A stretch of DNA of 64,000 nt from an uncultured Devosia sp. (GTDB lineage: Bacteria > Pseudomonadota > Alphaproteobacteria > Rhizobiales > Devosiaceae), in contig NZ_CAUQDV010000003.1 of NCBI RefSeq assembly GCF_963517015.1, forward strand, positions 1 through 64,000, given 5' to 3'. A model generated the notes under the pieces. The model was not told the DNA's origin. It saw nothing but the letters and a program-made list of their open reading frames with translations, and searched no databases. This document shows positions 32,624-42,487 of this stretch, one piece after another; the first letter of the stretch is position 1; each line of letters opens with the position of its first letter. The position numbers were made by a program, and so were the translations under genes.

Positions 32624-33946
32624 ATGACCTATTCGCAGTTTGCTGCACGGCTTGCCTATGGCGTGGCCGCAACCGCACTCCTGTCCACCACCGTCCTGGC
32701 GCAGGATGCAAACCCGCTCCGCGACGCGGCCGTCGCCGAAGCCAAGGTGATCGCCGACGAAGCCGGCGCCCAGAGCGGTGGCTATATCGAAGTGCTCGGC
32801 CAGAACAGCGGTGCCGAAGGCCAGACCCTGCAGGAAGTCTATGCCGCCTTCACCGAAGCCACCGGCATCGAAGTGCGCTACACCGGCACGCCCGACCTCA
32901 ACGCCATCGTGCAGTCGCGCATCCAGGCCGGCAACCCGCCCAACGTCGCCGACATCCAGCTCGGCATTGCCCATGACTATGCCCAGCAGGGCCTGCTGGT
33001 CGATCTGAGCGCGGCTTTTGGCGAGGACCTGACCGCCAATTTCGGCACCCAGCTGCTCGACACCGCCAGCCTCGATGGCAAGGTGTTTGGCGTCTACCAG
33101 GGCATGAACCCCTTCATGGTCTGGTACAATCCCCAGACCTACAAGGGCCCCGTTGCTCCCAAGGACTGGAAGGAACTGGTCGACTGGACCGATGCCGAAG
33201 CCGCCGAAGGTCGCCCCGTCTGGTGCGCTGCCCAGAACGCCGGCGCCGGTAGCGGTTTCCCCGGTTCGCAGTTCCTCGACAACGTCTTCCTCAAGAAATA
33301 CGGCCCAGAGCTCTATGCCCAGTGGGGCAATGGCGAACTGGCCTGGACCAGCCCGGAAGTGAAGTCGGTCTGGGAAGACTTCGGTTCGGTCGTCGGCCAG
33401 GACAGCCATGTCCAGGGTGGCGTCATCGGCGCGCTCTCGACTCCGATCTCGACCGGCTATAACGGCCTCGTCACCGATCCGGCCGGCTGCCAGCTGACCC
33501 TCTGGGGTGCCTGGGTTCCGGGCCTGATCGGCGAGACTGCGGTTCCCGGCGAGAACATCGACTTCTTCCGCGTGCCTGCCAGCAACCCCGACTTCTACAA
33601 CTACGAACTGTTCCAGTCGGCCATCAGCATCGGCTTCACCGATACGCCCGAGACCAAGGCCTACCTGCGCTACATTCAGTCGACCGCAGCCCAGACCTAT
33701 CTGGCTTCGCTCAACCGCTGGCCCGTTGCCAACCAGAACGTTCCGGCCGACACCTATCCCAGCGCGCTGCTGGGCAAGATCGCCACGGAATATCTGAGCG
33801 GTGACGTCGAATTCGCAGCTGGTCCGAACCTTCTGGCCGGCGCTGCCACCACGACTGAATACAACAAGGGCGTGATGACCTTCCTGCAGTCGCAGGGTGA
33901 ACTCGACAACGTCCTGACCACCATCGAAGGCACCATCCAGCAGTGA
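32624..33946 (+). CDS. Family 1 ABC binding protein (alpha-glucoside type)
   Basis: A 440-residue exported protein; GGAGG lies nine bases before the ATG. Signal peptide FAARLAYGVAATALLSTTVLAQ. The mature part shows the family 1 pattern GYIEVLGQNSGAEGQTLQEV, AFTEATGIEVRYTGTPDL, GNPPNVADIQLG and VFGVYQGMNPFMVWYN. This matches the AglE/ThuE-like group that binds alpha-glucosides such as sucrose, maltose and trehalose. First gene of a seven-part unit ending in a GMC oxidoreductase. Confidence 0.92.
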   Translation: MTYSQFAARLAYGVAATALLSTTVLAQDANPLRDAAVAEAKVIADEAGAQSGGYIEVLGQNSGAEGQTLQEVYAAFTEATGIEVRYTGTPDLNAIVQSRIQAGNPPNVADIQLGIAHDYAQQGLLVDLSAAFGEDLTANFGTQLLDTASLDGKVFGVYQGMNPFMVWYNPQTYKGPVAPKDWKELVDWTDAEAAEGRPVWCAAQNAGAGSGFPGSQFLDNVFLKKYGPELYAQWGNGELAWTSPEVKSVWEDFGSVVGQDSHVQGGVIGALSTPISTGYNGLVTDPAGCQLTLWGAWVPGLIGETAVPGENIDFFRVPASNPDFYNYELFQSAISIGFTDTPETKAYLRYIQSTAAQTYLASLNRWPVANQNVPADTYPSALLGKIATEYLSGDVEFAAGPNLLAGAATTTEYNKGVMTFLQSQGELDNVLTTIEGTIQQ

Positions 33947-33972
33947 CCCCTGGCCACACCCGGAACGCGTAA

Positions 33973-34950
33973 ATGACGACCTCAATCAATCTCGTCCTGA
34001 TCCTCATCGTCGCCGGCGCGATCGGTATTCCGATCCTCGTCTATCTGGCGCTGGGCCTCGGCGAAGCCATTCTCGGGCTTTTGCCGGCTGGGCTGGGTCG
34101 TCGTGTCCGCCCCTGGGTGTGGCTCTTCCTGCCGATCGCGCTGCTCGCGGTCATCCTGATCTTCCCGGTGATCGTCACCGTCGGCACCTCCTTCATGGAT
34201 GCCCGCGCTGTCGGCTGGGTGGGTTTTGAAAACTATCTCTGGAGCTTCTCGGGCTCCATGCTGGGCATCGTCCGCAACAACCTGGTCTGGCTGATCGTCT
34301 TCCCGGTCATCACCCTGGTCCTGTCGCTGGCGGCGGCAACCCTCTTCGACAAGGTCAAATACGAACCGCTGGCCATGACCGTGGTCATCCTGCCCACGGC
34401 CATTTCCTTCACTGCCGGTTCGGTGATCTGGACGCAGATGTATTCCTTCCAACCGGCCGGCAGCGTGCAGATCGGCACGTTCAATGCGGTGCTGGGCCTG
34501 TTCGGCGCCAATCCCATGCCCTGGCTGCTGCAGCCTGTGGTCAACAATCTCGCGCTGATCTTCATCGCCGTCTGGCTGCAGCTCGGCATTGCCACGCTGA
34601 TCCTCTCCTCGGCCATCAAGAATGTCGGCAATGACATGATCGAGGCCGCCCGTCTCGACGGCGCCGGCGAATGGCGCATCTTCTTCTCGATGGTGCTGCC
34701 CAACATCCTGCCGTCGGTTCTGGTCGTGCTGACCACCATGATCATCGCGGCGCTGAAGGTCTTCGACATCGTCTATGTCATGACCAACGGCAATTTCGGC
34801 ACCGACGTCATCGCCAACCGTCTCTACTACGAGCTGTTTGCGACCTCCAATCTGGGCCATGCCAGCGCCATTGCGGTCATCCTGCTGTTCAGCGCTCTGC
34901 CCGTGGCACTCATCAATATCTACCAGTTCCGTTCGGAGAACCGGTCATGA
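33973..34950 (+). CDS. ABC sugar permease (AglF-like)
   Basis: A 325-residue permease with an extra N-terminal helix (LILIVAGAIGIPILVYLALG), a short cytosolic loop RRVRPW, then the MalF-type six-helix core. The EAA loop reads NDMIEAARLDGAGEWRIFFS and is followed by VLPNILPSVLVVLTTMIIAA. The extra helix is typical of AglF. Its stop overlaps the next start (ATGA). Confidence 0.9.
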   Translation: MTTSINLVLILIVAGAIGIPILVYLALGLGEAILGLLPAGLGRRVRPWVWLFLPIALLAVILIFPVIVTVGTSFMDARAVGWVGFENYLWSFSGSMLGIVRNNLVWLIVFPVITLVLSLAAATLFDKVKYEPLAMTVVILPTAISFTAGSVIWTQMYSFQPAGSVQIGTFNAVLGLFGANPMPWLLQPVVNNLALIFIAVWLQLGIATLILSSAIKNVGNDMIEAARLDGAGEWRIFFSMVLPNILPSVLVVLTTMIIAALKVFDIVYVMTNGNFGTDVIANRLYYELFATSNLGHASAIAVILLFSALPVALINIYQFRSENRS

Positions 34951-35783
34951 AGATCAAACCGCTCCGCGTCCTGGTCCATGTCGTCGTCATCGTCTTCATC
35001 GCCAGCTGGTTCATGCCGGTGCTGGCGCTGCTGGTCTCCTCCTTCCGCCCGCAGGCCGATACGGCCGCTTCCGGCTGGTGGACGGCTTTCATCCGGCCGC
35101 TCTTCACCTTCGACAATTACGCACTGGCCGTGCAGCAGATCCGCATTTCGGACAGCTTGCTCACCTCGCTCGCCATCTCCATTCCCTCGACGGCGATCAC
35201 CGTGATCCTGTCGATGATCGGCGCCTATGCGCTGGTGCGGATGAAGTTTCCCGGCAAGATGGCCCTGTCGCTGCTGCTGGTGGCCCTGCTGATCACGCCG
35301 CCGCAGATCACGCTGGTGCCGCTGCTGCGCCTCTACAACATGGTCGGCCTGTCGGGCACGGTGCCGGGCATCTGGCTCTACCAGGTCGGCTTCACGCTGC
35401 CCTTCGGCATCTTCCTGCTGCGCGGCTTCCTCGCCTCGATCCCCGAAGAGCTCTACGAAAGTGCCAATCTCGACGGCGCCTCCGAGCTGCGCACCTTCAT
35501 CTCGATCGTCTTGCCACTGGCTCGTCCGATCATGGCTTCGCTGGGCATCATGGCCTTCCTCTGGTCGTGGAATGACCTGCTGATCCCGCTGCTCTTTATG
35601 GGCGGCTCGGGCATGCAGGCGCCGGTGACGGTGAACCTTGCCGGCCTCGTCGCCCAGACCACCCAGGGCCAGGGTCCGCTCATGGCGGCCACCTGCATGG
35701 CGATCATCGTCCCCATCATCATTATCATTTCGCTGCAGCGCTACTTCGTGCGCGGCATCCTCGGTGGCGCCGTCAAGGGCTGA
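34947..35783 (+). CDS. ABC sugar permease (AglG-like)
   Basis: A 278-residue MalG-type permease: first helix VVVIVFIASWFMPVLALLVS, then a periplasmic loop and five helices. The EAA loop is PEELYESANLDGASELRTFI, followed by LPLARPIMASLGIMAFLWSW. It pairs with the AglF-like protein. ATGA overlap with the upstream gene indicates coupling. Confidence 0.9.
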   Translation: MKIKPLRVLVHVVVIVFIASWFMPVLALLVSSFRPQADTAASGWWTAFIRPLFTFDNYALAVQQIRISDSLLTSLAISIPSTAITVILSMIGAYALVRMKFPGKMALSLLLVALLITPPQITLVPLLRLYNMVGLSGTVPGIWLYQVGFTLPFGIFLLRGFLASIPEELYESANLDGASELRTFISIVLPLARPIMASLGIMAFLWSWNDLLIPLLFMGGSGMQAPVTVNLAGLVAQTTQGQGPLMAATCMAIIVPIIIIISLQRYFVRGILGGAVKG

Positions 35784-35815
35784 CCGGACCGAACGCAAGA
35801 ACAGGATTTTCGACC

Positions 35816-36877
<1,062 letters not shown>

Positions 36878-36903
36878 ATTCCACCAAGAAGAAAGCTGAT
36901 CTG

Positions 36904-37674
36904 ATGACGATCCCGAATAACGATCTCTCCTTCCAGATGTTCTCATCACGCGAAGCCGCGACGCTGGAAGAGCAGCTGAAGCTCCTGTCCGAACTCGGCT
37001 ATACCGATGTGCAGCCCTTCTTCTTCGGCATGCCGGAAAACATCGCCGAGCTCGACGACTACGTTTTCCTGCTCAAGAAATACAATCTGACCGCCAAGAC
37101 CGGCCATTTCACCCTCGACATCTTCGAGGCTGATCCCGCTGCCGTTGAGACCATCGCCAGGAAGTTCGGCATGTGGCTCGTCGTCGTGCCCTGGATCAAT
37201 CCGGAAGACCGTCCGACGACGGCCGAAGGCTGGAAGGCCATCGGCGAGAAGCTGGAAGCCTATACGCTCGACATGGAAAAGCGCGGCCTGACCTTCGCCT
37301 ACCACAACCACGAATTCGAGATGATGCCGCTGCCCGATGGCTCTTTCCCCATCGATCACCTGCTCGGCGACAAGGTGCCCTTCGAGCCCGATCTCGCCTG
37401 GATCGCCGTCGGCAAGCAGGACCCGCTGGTTTGGCTCGAAAAGTACAAGGGCCGTATCCCGGCGGTTCACGTCAAGGACATCGCGCCGGAAGGCACCGCG
37501 CTCGACGAGAAAGGCTTTGCCGACCTCGGCCATGGCACGCTCGACTGGCAGACCCTTTGGGACGCTTCGGTTGCGGCCGGTTCCCAGCTCATGATCGTGG
37601 AGCACGACCAGCCCAGCGACTGGAAGCGCTTCGCCACCCGTTCGATCGACGCCCTGCGTCGCATCGGTAACTAA
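36904..37674 (+). CDS. TIM-barrel sugar isomerase/epimerase-like protein
   Basis: A 256-residue AP-endonuclease-2/xylose-isomerase-like barrel. Metal ligands appear in LTFAYHNHEFEM (His, Glu), DLAWIA (Asp), VHVKDI (His, Asp) and IVEHDQP (Glu, His). Family members isomerise or epimerise sugars; relatives of this fold in C-glycoside pathways (DgpB/CarC) and 3-keto-glycoside pathways break 3-keto sugars by beta-elimination. Its place between a glycoside importer and a GMC oxidase makes the latter use attractive, as an inference. Confidence 0.85.
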   Translation: MTIPNNDLSFQMFSSREAATLEEQLKLLSELGYTDVQPFFFGMPENIAELDDYVFLLKKYNLTAKTGHFTLDIFEADPAAVETIARKFGMWLVVVPWINPEDRPTTAEGWKAIGEKLEAYTLDMEKRGLTFAYHNHEFEMMPLPDGSFPIDHLLGDKVPFEPDLAWIAVGKQDPLVWLEKYKGRIPAVHVKDIAPEGTALDEKGFADLGHGTLDWQTLWDASVAAGSQLMIVEHDQPSDWKRFATRSIDALRRIGN

Positions 37675-37703
37675 CCGGCGGCCCACAACGCCGGATCGTG
37701 CCT

Positions 37704-37730
37704 CCCGAACCCACCTCCCTGTGGTTCGGG
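37704..37730 (+). terminator. Hairpin between the barrel gene and the GMC gene
   Basis: CCCGAACC (37704-37711) pairs with GGTTCGGG (37723-37730), extended by AC/GT with one bulged base. There is no T-run. It may lower read-through into the GMC gene or protect upstream mRNA. Confidence 0.4.
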
Positions 37731-37777
37731 GGGCGCCCCAATCCATTTTCACTGACGACCCAGCAGGATTTTCCAGC

Positions 37778-39424
37778 ATGACTACCCCTGTCTATGACGC
37801 AATCGTGGTTGGCTCCGGCGCGTCCGGAAGCTTCGCGGCCAAGGAACTGACCGCGCAGGGGCTGACCGTCTTGCTGCTGGAGGCTGGCCGTGAAATCACG
37901 GCCAAGGACTTCGATCCGGCCGAGAAGAAGCCCGTCCCGCCGATCAATATCTGGGAACGCGCCAAGGCAACGCTAGGCGGTCAGTCCATCCAGTCCAAGG
38001 CCGCCTTCTTCCGCGGCATGCTGTCCAAGTTTTACGTCAGCGACCGCGACAATCCCTATACCACCCCCAAGGACGCGCCCTTCGTCTGGATCCGCGGCCG
38101 CCAGGCCGGCGGTCGCACCCATACCTTCGGCCGCGTGCTGATGCGCTGGACCGACGATGACTTCAAGTCGAAGAGCCGCGCCGGTCGTGGTGTCGACTGG
38201 CCGATTTCCTACGAGGACCTCGAGCCCTTTTATGACGAAGTCGAAACCACGCTTGGCCTCTATGGCAATGTCGACAATGTCGAGTCGCTGCCCGACGGTA
38301 AATATATCGGTCCCGCCAAGCTCAGCCCCGCCGAACAGCATTTCAAGGCGGCCGTGGAAGGCAAGTGGCCGGAACGCCATGTGACGTCCTGGCGCTCCGT
38401 TGCGCCGTCGCCCAACCGCGTCTTCCGTCCGCTGCAGGACGCCAAGGACAGCGGCAAGCTGACCATCCGCTACAATACGGTTGTCCGCCGTGTGGTCACC
38501 GAAGACAATCGCGCCACCGGCGTCGAGGTCATCGACATCATCAGCGGCAAGTCCGAGACGATCAAGGCCGGCCATGTCGTGCTTTGCGCCTCGCCGATCG
38601 AGAGCGTACGCCTGCTGCTCAATTCGGGTTCGGCCCGTCATCCGGGCGGTATCGGTAATTCCTCGGGCAACCTGGGCAAGTATTTCATGGACCAGGTCCC
38701 CATGCTCGCAATGGGCCACTACCCGCCCTTCAAGGGCCATTGGTCAGGCGATGATAGCCAGCCCGCCGATCCATTCTACGATCCCTCGGGCGGCATTTTC
38801 ATTCCGCGCTTCGATGCGCAGGGCAATCCCGCCGCGCGCGGCGATTTCGACTTCCAGGGTGGCATCGGCCGTGCCCCGGTCGGCGAGGGCGAGGCCTCGA
38901 GCCTGCTGTTCTTCGGCTTCGGCCAGATGCAGCCCCACGCCGACAACACCGTCTCGCTCGACCCGGTGAAAAAGGACAAATGGGGCATTCCCGCGCCGCA
39001 CATCCGCTGCAAGATGCATGCGGAGGAAGATGCGCTGCTCAAGCGCCAGGAAGCGACCTTCATCGAGACCATCGAAGGCGCTGGCGGCAAGGTGGACTTC
39101 CTCGGCTCGCCCCATGGCGTGCGCGAATGGGGCAAGGGCGCCTATCCCGAAGCCGACCCGATCTCGCGCTTCCTGTTCCGGCTTTTCTTCAAGCAGGTCA
39201 TGGTGATGGGCGCGGCCATCCACGAAGCGGGTGGTGCGCGCATGGGTGACACGCCGGAGACCTCGGTGGTCAATCAGTGGGGCCAGTGCTGGGACGTGCC
39301 CAATCTCTATGTCACCGACGCCAGCGCCTTTGCCGGCGTGGGTGTGTCGGGCACGACGCTGACCATCATGGCCCAGACCGTCCGCGCCTGCCGCCACCTG
39401 GCAGGTACCATCAAGGCCGGCTGA
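37778..39424 (+). CDS. GMC-family FAD oxidoreductase
   Basis: A 548-residue flavoprotein. Residues 5-35 form the FAD Rossmann fold (AIVVGSGASGSFAAKEL). The segment WIRGRQAGGRTHTFGRVLMR is the substrate/FAD motif, and the C-terminal domain has HEAGGARMGDTPETSVVNQW with catalytic His and DASAFAGVGVSGTTLTIMAQ closing the FAD site. This type is related to pyranose oxidase, gluconate dehydrogenase and glucoside 3-dehydrogenase large subunits. No Tat or Sec signal is seen, nor a cytochrome or hitchhiker subunit gene. It is therefore likely a cytoplasmic enzyme oxidising an imported sugar, perhaps at C3. The ATG at 37778 is preferred to upstream frame extension. Confidence 0.9.
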   Translation: MTTPVYDAIVVGSGASGSFAAKELTAQGLTVLLLEAGREITAKDFDPAEKKPVPPINIWERAKATLGGQSIQSKAAFFRGMLSKFYVSDRDNPYTTPKDAPFVWIRGRQAGGRTHTFGRVLMRWTDDDFKSKSRAGRGVDWPISYEDLEPFYDEVETTLGLYGNVDNVESLPDGKYIGPAKLSPAEQHFKAAVEGKWPERHVTSWRSVAPSPNRVFRPLQDAKDSGKLTIRYNTVVRRVVTEDNRATGVEVIDIISGKSETIKAGHVVLCASPIESVRLLLNSGSARHPGGIGNSSGNLGKYFMDQVPMLAMGHYPPFKGHWSGDDSQPADPFYDPSGGIFIPRFDAQGNPAARGDFDFQGGIGRAPVGEGEASSLLFFGFGQMQPHADNTVSLDPVKKDKWGIPAPHIRCKMHAEEDALLKRQEATFIETIEGAGGKVDFLGSPHGVREWGKGAYPEADPISRFLFRLFFKQVMVMGAAIHEAGGARMGDTPETSVVNQWGQCWDVPNLYVTDASAFAGVGVSGTTLTIMAQTVRACRHLAGTIKAG

Positions 39425-39445
39425 TCGCACTACATGCCACGATTT

Positions 39446-39474
39446 GGTCTCCGGCCCATCATGGGCCGGAGACC
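39446..39474. terminator. Bidirectional terminator
   Basis: A perfect 12-bp stem (GGTCTCCGGCCC / GGGCCGGAGACC) with a five-base loop lies between the convergent GMC and binding-protein genes. Moderately T-rich bases follow on the plus side (CTTGTTCC). It probably stops transcription from both sides. Confidence 0.75.
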
Positions 39475-39483
39475 CTTGTTCCC

Positions 39484-40428
39484 TCAGAGCTTTTCGGCCA
39501 ACTCGTCCAGCACCACATCCATCGCCGCAAAGATCGGCGGATAGACGTGGAAGCGCGAGAAGGAAATGAAGCGGTCATTCTGCACGGCAGCGAGGAAACC
39601 GCTTGAACCCGGCGCGACCGTTTCAAGATCGGCCAGCAGCGTTTCCGTGCTTTGCCCGCGACCCACGATATGGGTCGAAACGATATAGTCGGCATTCATC
39701 TCGCCCACCAGTTCCGGGCTGATCAGCGCGCGCTGGTCGGTTGCGGGCACCTGATCCATCATCGGATGGCGGGTGAACCCGATGTCTTCCAGGACCTCGG
39801 TGACGGCGCCGTAATTGCTGTAGACGGTGATATTGCCATCCTGCGGATTGGGCAGCAGCGAGATGAAGCTGCCATGGCTGTTGCCGTGCTGTGCCTTGAA
39901 GGCGGCGATGCGGGCTTCATAGGCAGCGTTGAGTTCTTCGTATCGCGCCTCCTTGCCCAGCCAGGCGGCGAAATCGGCGTAGTTGACCAGCGGGTCCTGG
40001 CCATTCTCGGCGTCGAACAGCAGGATCGGTGCGATGGAAGCGAGCTGGTCGCGATAGGCAATCGTGTCGCTTTGCAGCGCGACGATCAGGTCAGGCTTGA
40101 GCGCCGCAATGCGCTCGACATCGAGTTCGCCGTGGATCGAGGCCAGCTCCAGCGTGTCGTCAAATGCCAGCCCGAACAGCTCCAGCCCGGAGCGGACGAA
40201 GGCATTGCCCTCCGCATCGAGCCGGCCGCCCGATCCAACCATGTTTCCACTCAGCTCATGCACCATGACGCTGGTCGTCCAGTCATTGAGCGAAACGATC
40301 CGCTGCGGATCGACCGGCACCTCGACCTGATAGCCGGCATGGTCCGTCACCGAGCGCGTTTCCTGGGCCAGGGCCGTCGTGACGACAAGGCCGAGAGTGG
40401 TGACTGCGAGAAGCGATTTGAAGATCAT
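39484..40428 (-). CDS. Metal-chelate/cobalamin-type ABC binding protein (paralogue 2)
   Basis: A 314-residue periplasmic protein; signal peptide LLAVTTLGLVVTTALAQ. The fold is that of FepB/BtuF (helical backbone, no hinge): VTDHAGYQVEVPVDPQRIVS, IHGELDVERIAALKPDLIVA and a C-terminal domain. It is clearly a sister of the upstream gene, sharing signal peptide type, length and most motifs (SGxRLDxxGNxFVRSGxEL). It is last in its operon and lies after an intrinsic terminator, so it should be made at a lower level or independently. Confidence 0.88.
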   Translation of the reverse strand: MIFKSLLAVTTLGLVVTTALAQETRSVTDHAGYQVEVPVDPQRIVSLNDWTTSVMVHELSGNMVGSGGRLDAEGNAFVRSGLELFGLAFDDTLELASIHGELDVERIAALKPDLIVALQSDTIAYRDQLASIAPILLFDAENGQDPLVNYADFAAWLGKEARYEELNAAYEARIAAFKAQHGNSHGSFISLLPNPQDGNITVYSNYGAVTEVLEDIGFTRHPMMDQVPATDQRALISPELVGEMNADYIVSTHIVGRGQSTETLLADLETVAPGSSGFLAAVQNDRFISFSRFHVYPPIFAAMDVVLDELAEKL

Positions 40429-40453
40429 GTCTTGGTATCCGCCTGAAAAAGAG

Positions 40454-40476
40454 AAGGGCGCCGCTGTGGCGCCCTT
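40454..40476 (-). terminator. Intrinsic terminator between the two binding-protein genes
   Basis: On the minus strand AAGGGCGCC-ACAGC-GGCGCCCTT is a 9-bp perfect stem with a five-base loop, followed by CTCTTTTT. It lies 8 bases after the first binding-protein stop and before the start of its paralogue. Confidence 0.8.
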
Positions 40477-40483
40477 GAACCGG

Positions 40484-41431
40484 TTACTTCAGTGTCTTGA
40501 GGAGGTCGTCGAGCACATAGTTCATCGCCGCAAATGTCGTCGGATAGACGTGGAAGCGCGACATGGAGATGAAGCGGTCATTCTTGGCTGCCGGCAGCAG
40601 TTCGCGATAGCCGGGTGCGATCTGGTCGAAATCGGCCATCATCGTCTCGAGGGTCTGCCCCTGGTCCGAGATATGGGTCAGGAACACATAATCGCTGTCG
40701 ATCTGGGCGATCACTTCAGCGGAAAAGCTGGCATCCTGCTCGGTCTCGGGCACCTGGTCCATGATGGCAGCATGGCTGAAGCCGAGGTCTTCCAGCACGG
40801 TCGATTGTGCGCCGTAATTGCGGAAGACGCGGACTTCGCCGCTTTCCGTATTGGGCATGATGGCGGCATAGCTGGGCACCGGGCCGTCGCCGAACAGTTC
40901 GGTCCGCACCTCCGCAACGCGGGCCTCGTATTCGGTATTGAGCTCTTCGAAGCGTTCGGTGCGATCGACCCAGTCGGCCAGGTCGCGATAATTTTCGAGC
41001 GGCGTGCGTCCGTTCATCGGGTCGAACATCACGGTCGGCGCAATGGCGGCCAGCTGCTCGCGGAATTCGATCGTGTCGCCGACATTGCCGATGATCAGGT
41101 CGGGCTGGAGGGACGCGATGCGCTCCATGTCGAGCTCGCCATGCACCGATGCCAGTTCGATCTCGTCAAAGCCCAGGTCATAGAGTTCGCGGCCGGAGCG
41201 GACGAAGTAATTGCCGGCATCATCGAGACGGCCCGAGGAGCCGATGAGATTGCCTTCTAGCTCATAGGTCATCACCGTCGCCGTCCAGTCATGCAGCGAG
41301 ACGATGCGCTGCGGATCGGCGGGGATGTCCACGGTGTAGCCGGCATGGTCGGTTACCGGGCGCGTCTCCTGCGCCATGACGGGCATTGCGACGAGCGCAA
41401 TCGCGCCCATGGTGAGGCCTAGGTAGTTCAT
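40484..41431 (-). CDS. Metal-chelate/cobalamin-type ABC binding protein (paralogue 1)
   Basis: A 315-residue periplasmic protein with signal peptide LTMGAIALVAMPVMAQ and FepB/BtuF fold: VTDHAGYTVDIPADPQRIVS, VHGELDMERIASLQPDLIIG. It follows the second permease by only four bases, so it is the main binding partner of the importer. Ligand unknown: ferric siderophore, haem and cobalamin are all carried by this family. No cobalamin riboswitch or TonB-dependent receptor is in the window. Confidence 0.9.
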   Translation of the reverse strand: MNYLGLTMGAIALVAMPVMAQETRPVTDHAGYTVDIPADPQRIVSLHDWTATVMTYELEGNLIGSSGRLDDAGNYFVRSGRELYDLGFDEIELASVHGELDMERIASLQPDLIIGNVGDTIEFREQLAAIAPTVMFDPMNGRTPLENYRDLADWVDRTERFEELNTEYEARVAEVRTELFGDGPVPSYAAIMPNTESGEVRVFRNYGAQSTVLEDLGFSHAAIMDQVPETEQDASFSAEVIAQIDSDYVFLTHISDQGQTLETMMADFDQIAPGYRELLPAAKNDRFISMSRFHVYPTTFAAMNYVLDDLLKTLK

Positions 41432-41434
41432 CGA

Positions 41435-42487
41435 TCAGTCCTCTCGAGATGAAAAGCGTTGTCCCAGCCGCGCAGCCAGGATGAAGGTCAGCACGCCCAC
41501 CACCGAGACCATGACGCCGGCCGAGATGATGATGGGGGCAAAAAGGGTGCGGCCCAGCGTGTCGGCCCAGAGCAGGATCAACCCGCCGCTGAGCATGGCG
41601 GTGACCACCACCTCGGTCGGCCGGTCGCCGACCACGCGGCGCGCAATGTAGGACGACATCAGCCCCACAAAGGCCACCGGTCCGCAGGCCGCCACCACCG
41701 GCGCGGCAAAGGCGGCGGCGAGCAGCACGTAGAAAGCGTAGATGGCGGTTGCGCGCACGCCCAGGGCGCGGGCGGACTCTTCGCCCAGCAGCAGCGGCGC
41801 CAGCATGCGGCTGGAGAGGATCAGCGCGGGCACCAGCACGACGAACCATTGCAGCACGAGCCGTAGATCGGCGCCGTCCACCGTCGACAAGGTGCCGCGC
41901 GACCAGGTGACGAGGCGCGAAAATTGCATGGCCGAGCCGGAAACGAGAATGACCTCGATCAGCGCGCCAAGGACGATATTGATGCTGAGGCCGACGAGGA
42001 TGATGCCACCGCCGCTGAGCAGGTTGCGGCCGAGGCCCAGCACCAGCAGCGCCGTGCCCAGCGAACCAGCCAACGCCAGCAGTCCCAGATTTTCGATGGG
42101 CATGGCCGGATAGAGAAAGCTTGCACCCATGACGACAACCGTGGCGCCGCTGGACAGGCCCAGAATGCCCGGATCTGCCAAACCATTGCGCGACACGACC
42201 TGCAGCAGATAGCCCGACGCGGCCAGCATGGCGCCGGCCAGCACGGCAACGGCAATGCGCGGCATGCGGAACAGCGCGACAGTCCGGGCGCTGTCGCCGA
42301 GCGTGTCCTGCGGCAGGAACAGCGCGGCCAGGGCATCGCCCAGGCTGGTCTGCATGCTGCCCAGATTGAGCGCGGCAAACATGCTGACGAGGAGGGCTGC
42401 CACCAGCAGCGGCGCGACCAGCAGGAAGCGCCGGCTCATCGGCAGGCTGACATGGCGGCCCAGCCGCAGCACCACGACCCCGTTCAT
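41435..42487 (-). CDS. FecCD-family permease
   Basis: A 350-residue permease with about ten helices. It has the family features GAMLAASGYLLQVVSRNGLADPGILG and GPVAFVGLMSSYIARRVVGD (the latter contacts the ATPase). It overlaps the preceding permease by four bases. It forms the channel with that protein. Confidence 0.93.
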   Translation of the reverse strand: MNGVVVLRLGRHVSLPMSRRFLLVAPLLVAALLVSMFAALNLGSMQTSLGDALAALFLPQDTLGDSARTVALFRMPRIAVAVLAGAMLAASGYLLQVVSRNGLADPGILGLSSGATVVVMGASFLYPAMPIENLGLLALAGSLGTALLVLGLGRNLLSGGGIILVGLSINIVLGALIEVILVSGSAMQFSRLVTWSRGTLSTVDGADLRLVLQWFVVLVPALILSSRMLAPLLLGEESARALGVRATAIYAFYVLLAAAFAAPVVAACGPVAFVGLMSSYIARRVVGDRPTEVVVTAMLSGGLILLWADTLGRTLFAPIIISAGVMVSVVGVLTFILAARLGQRFSSRED

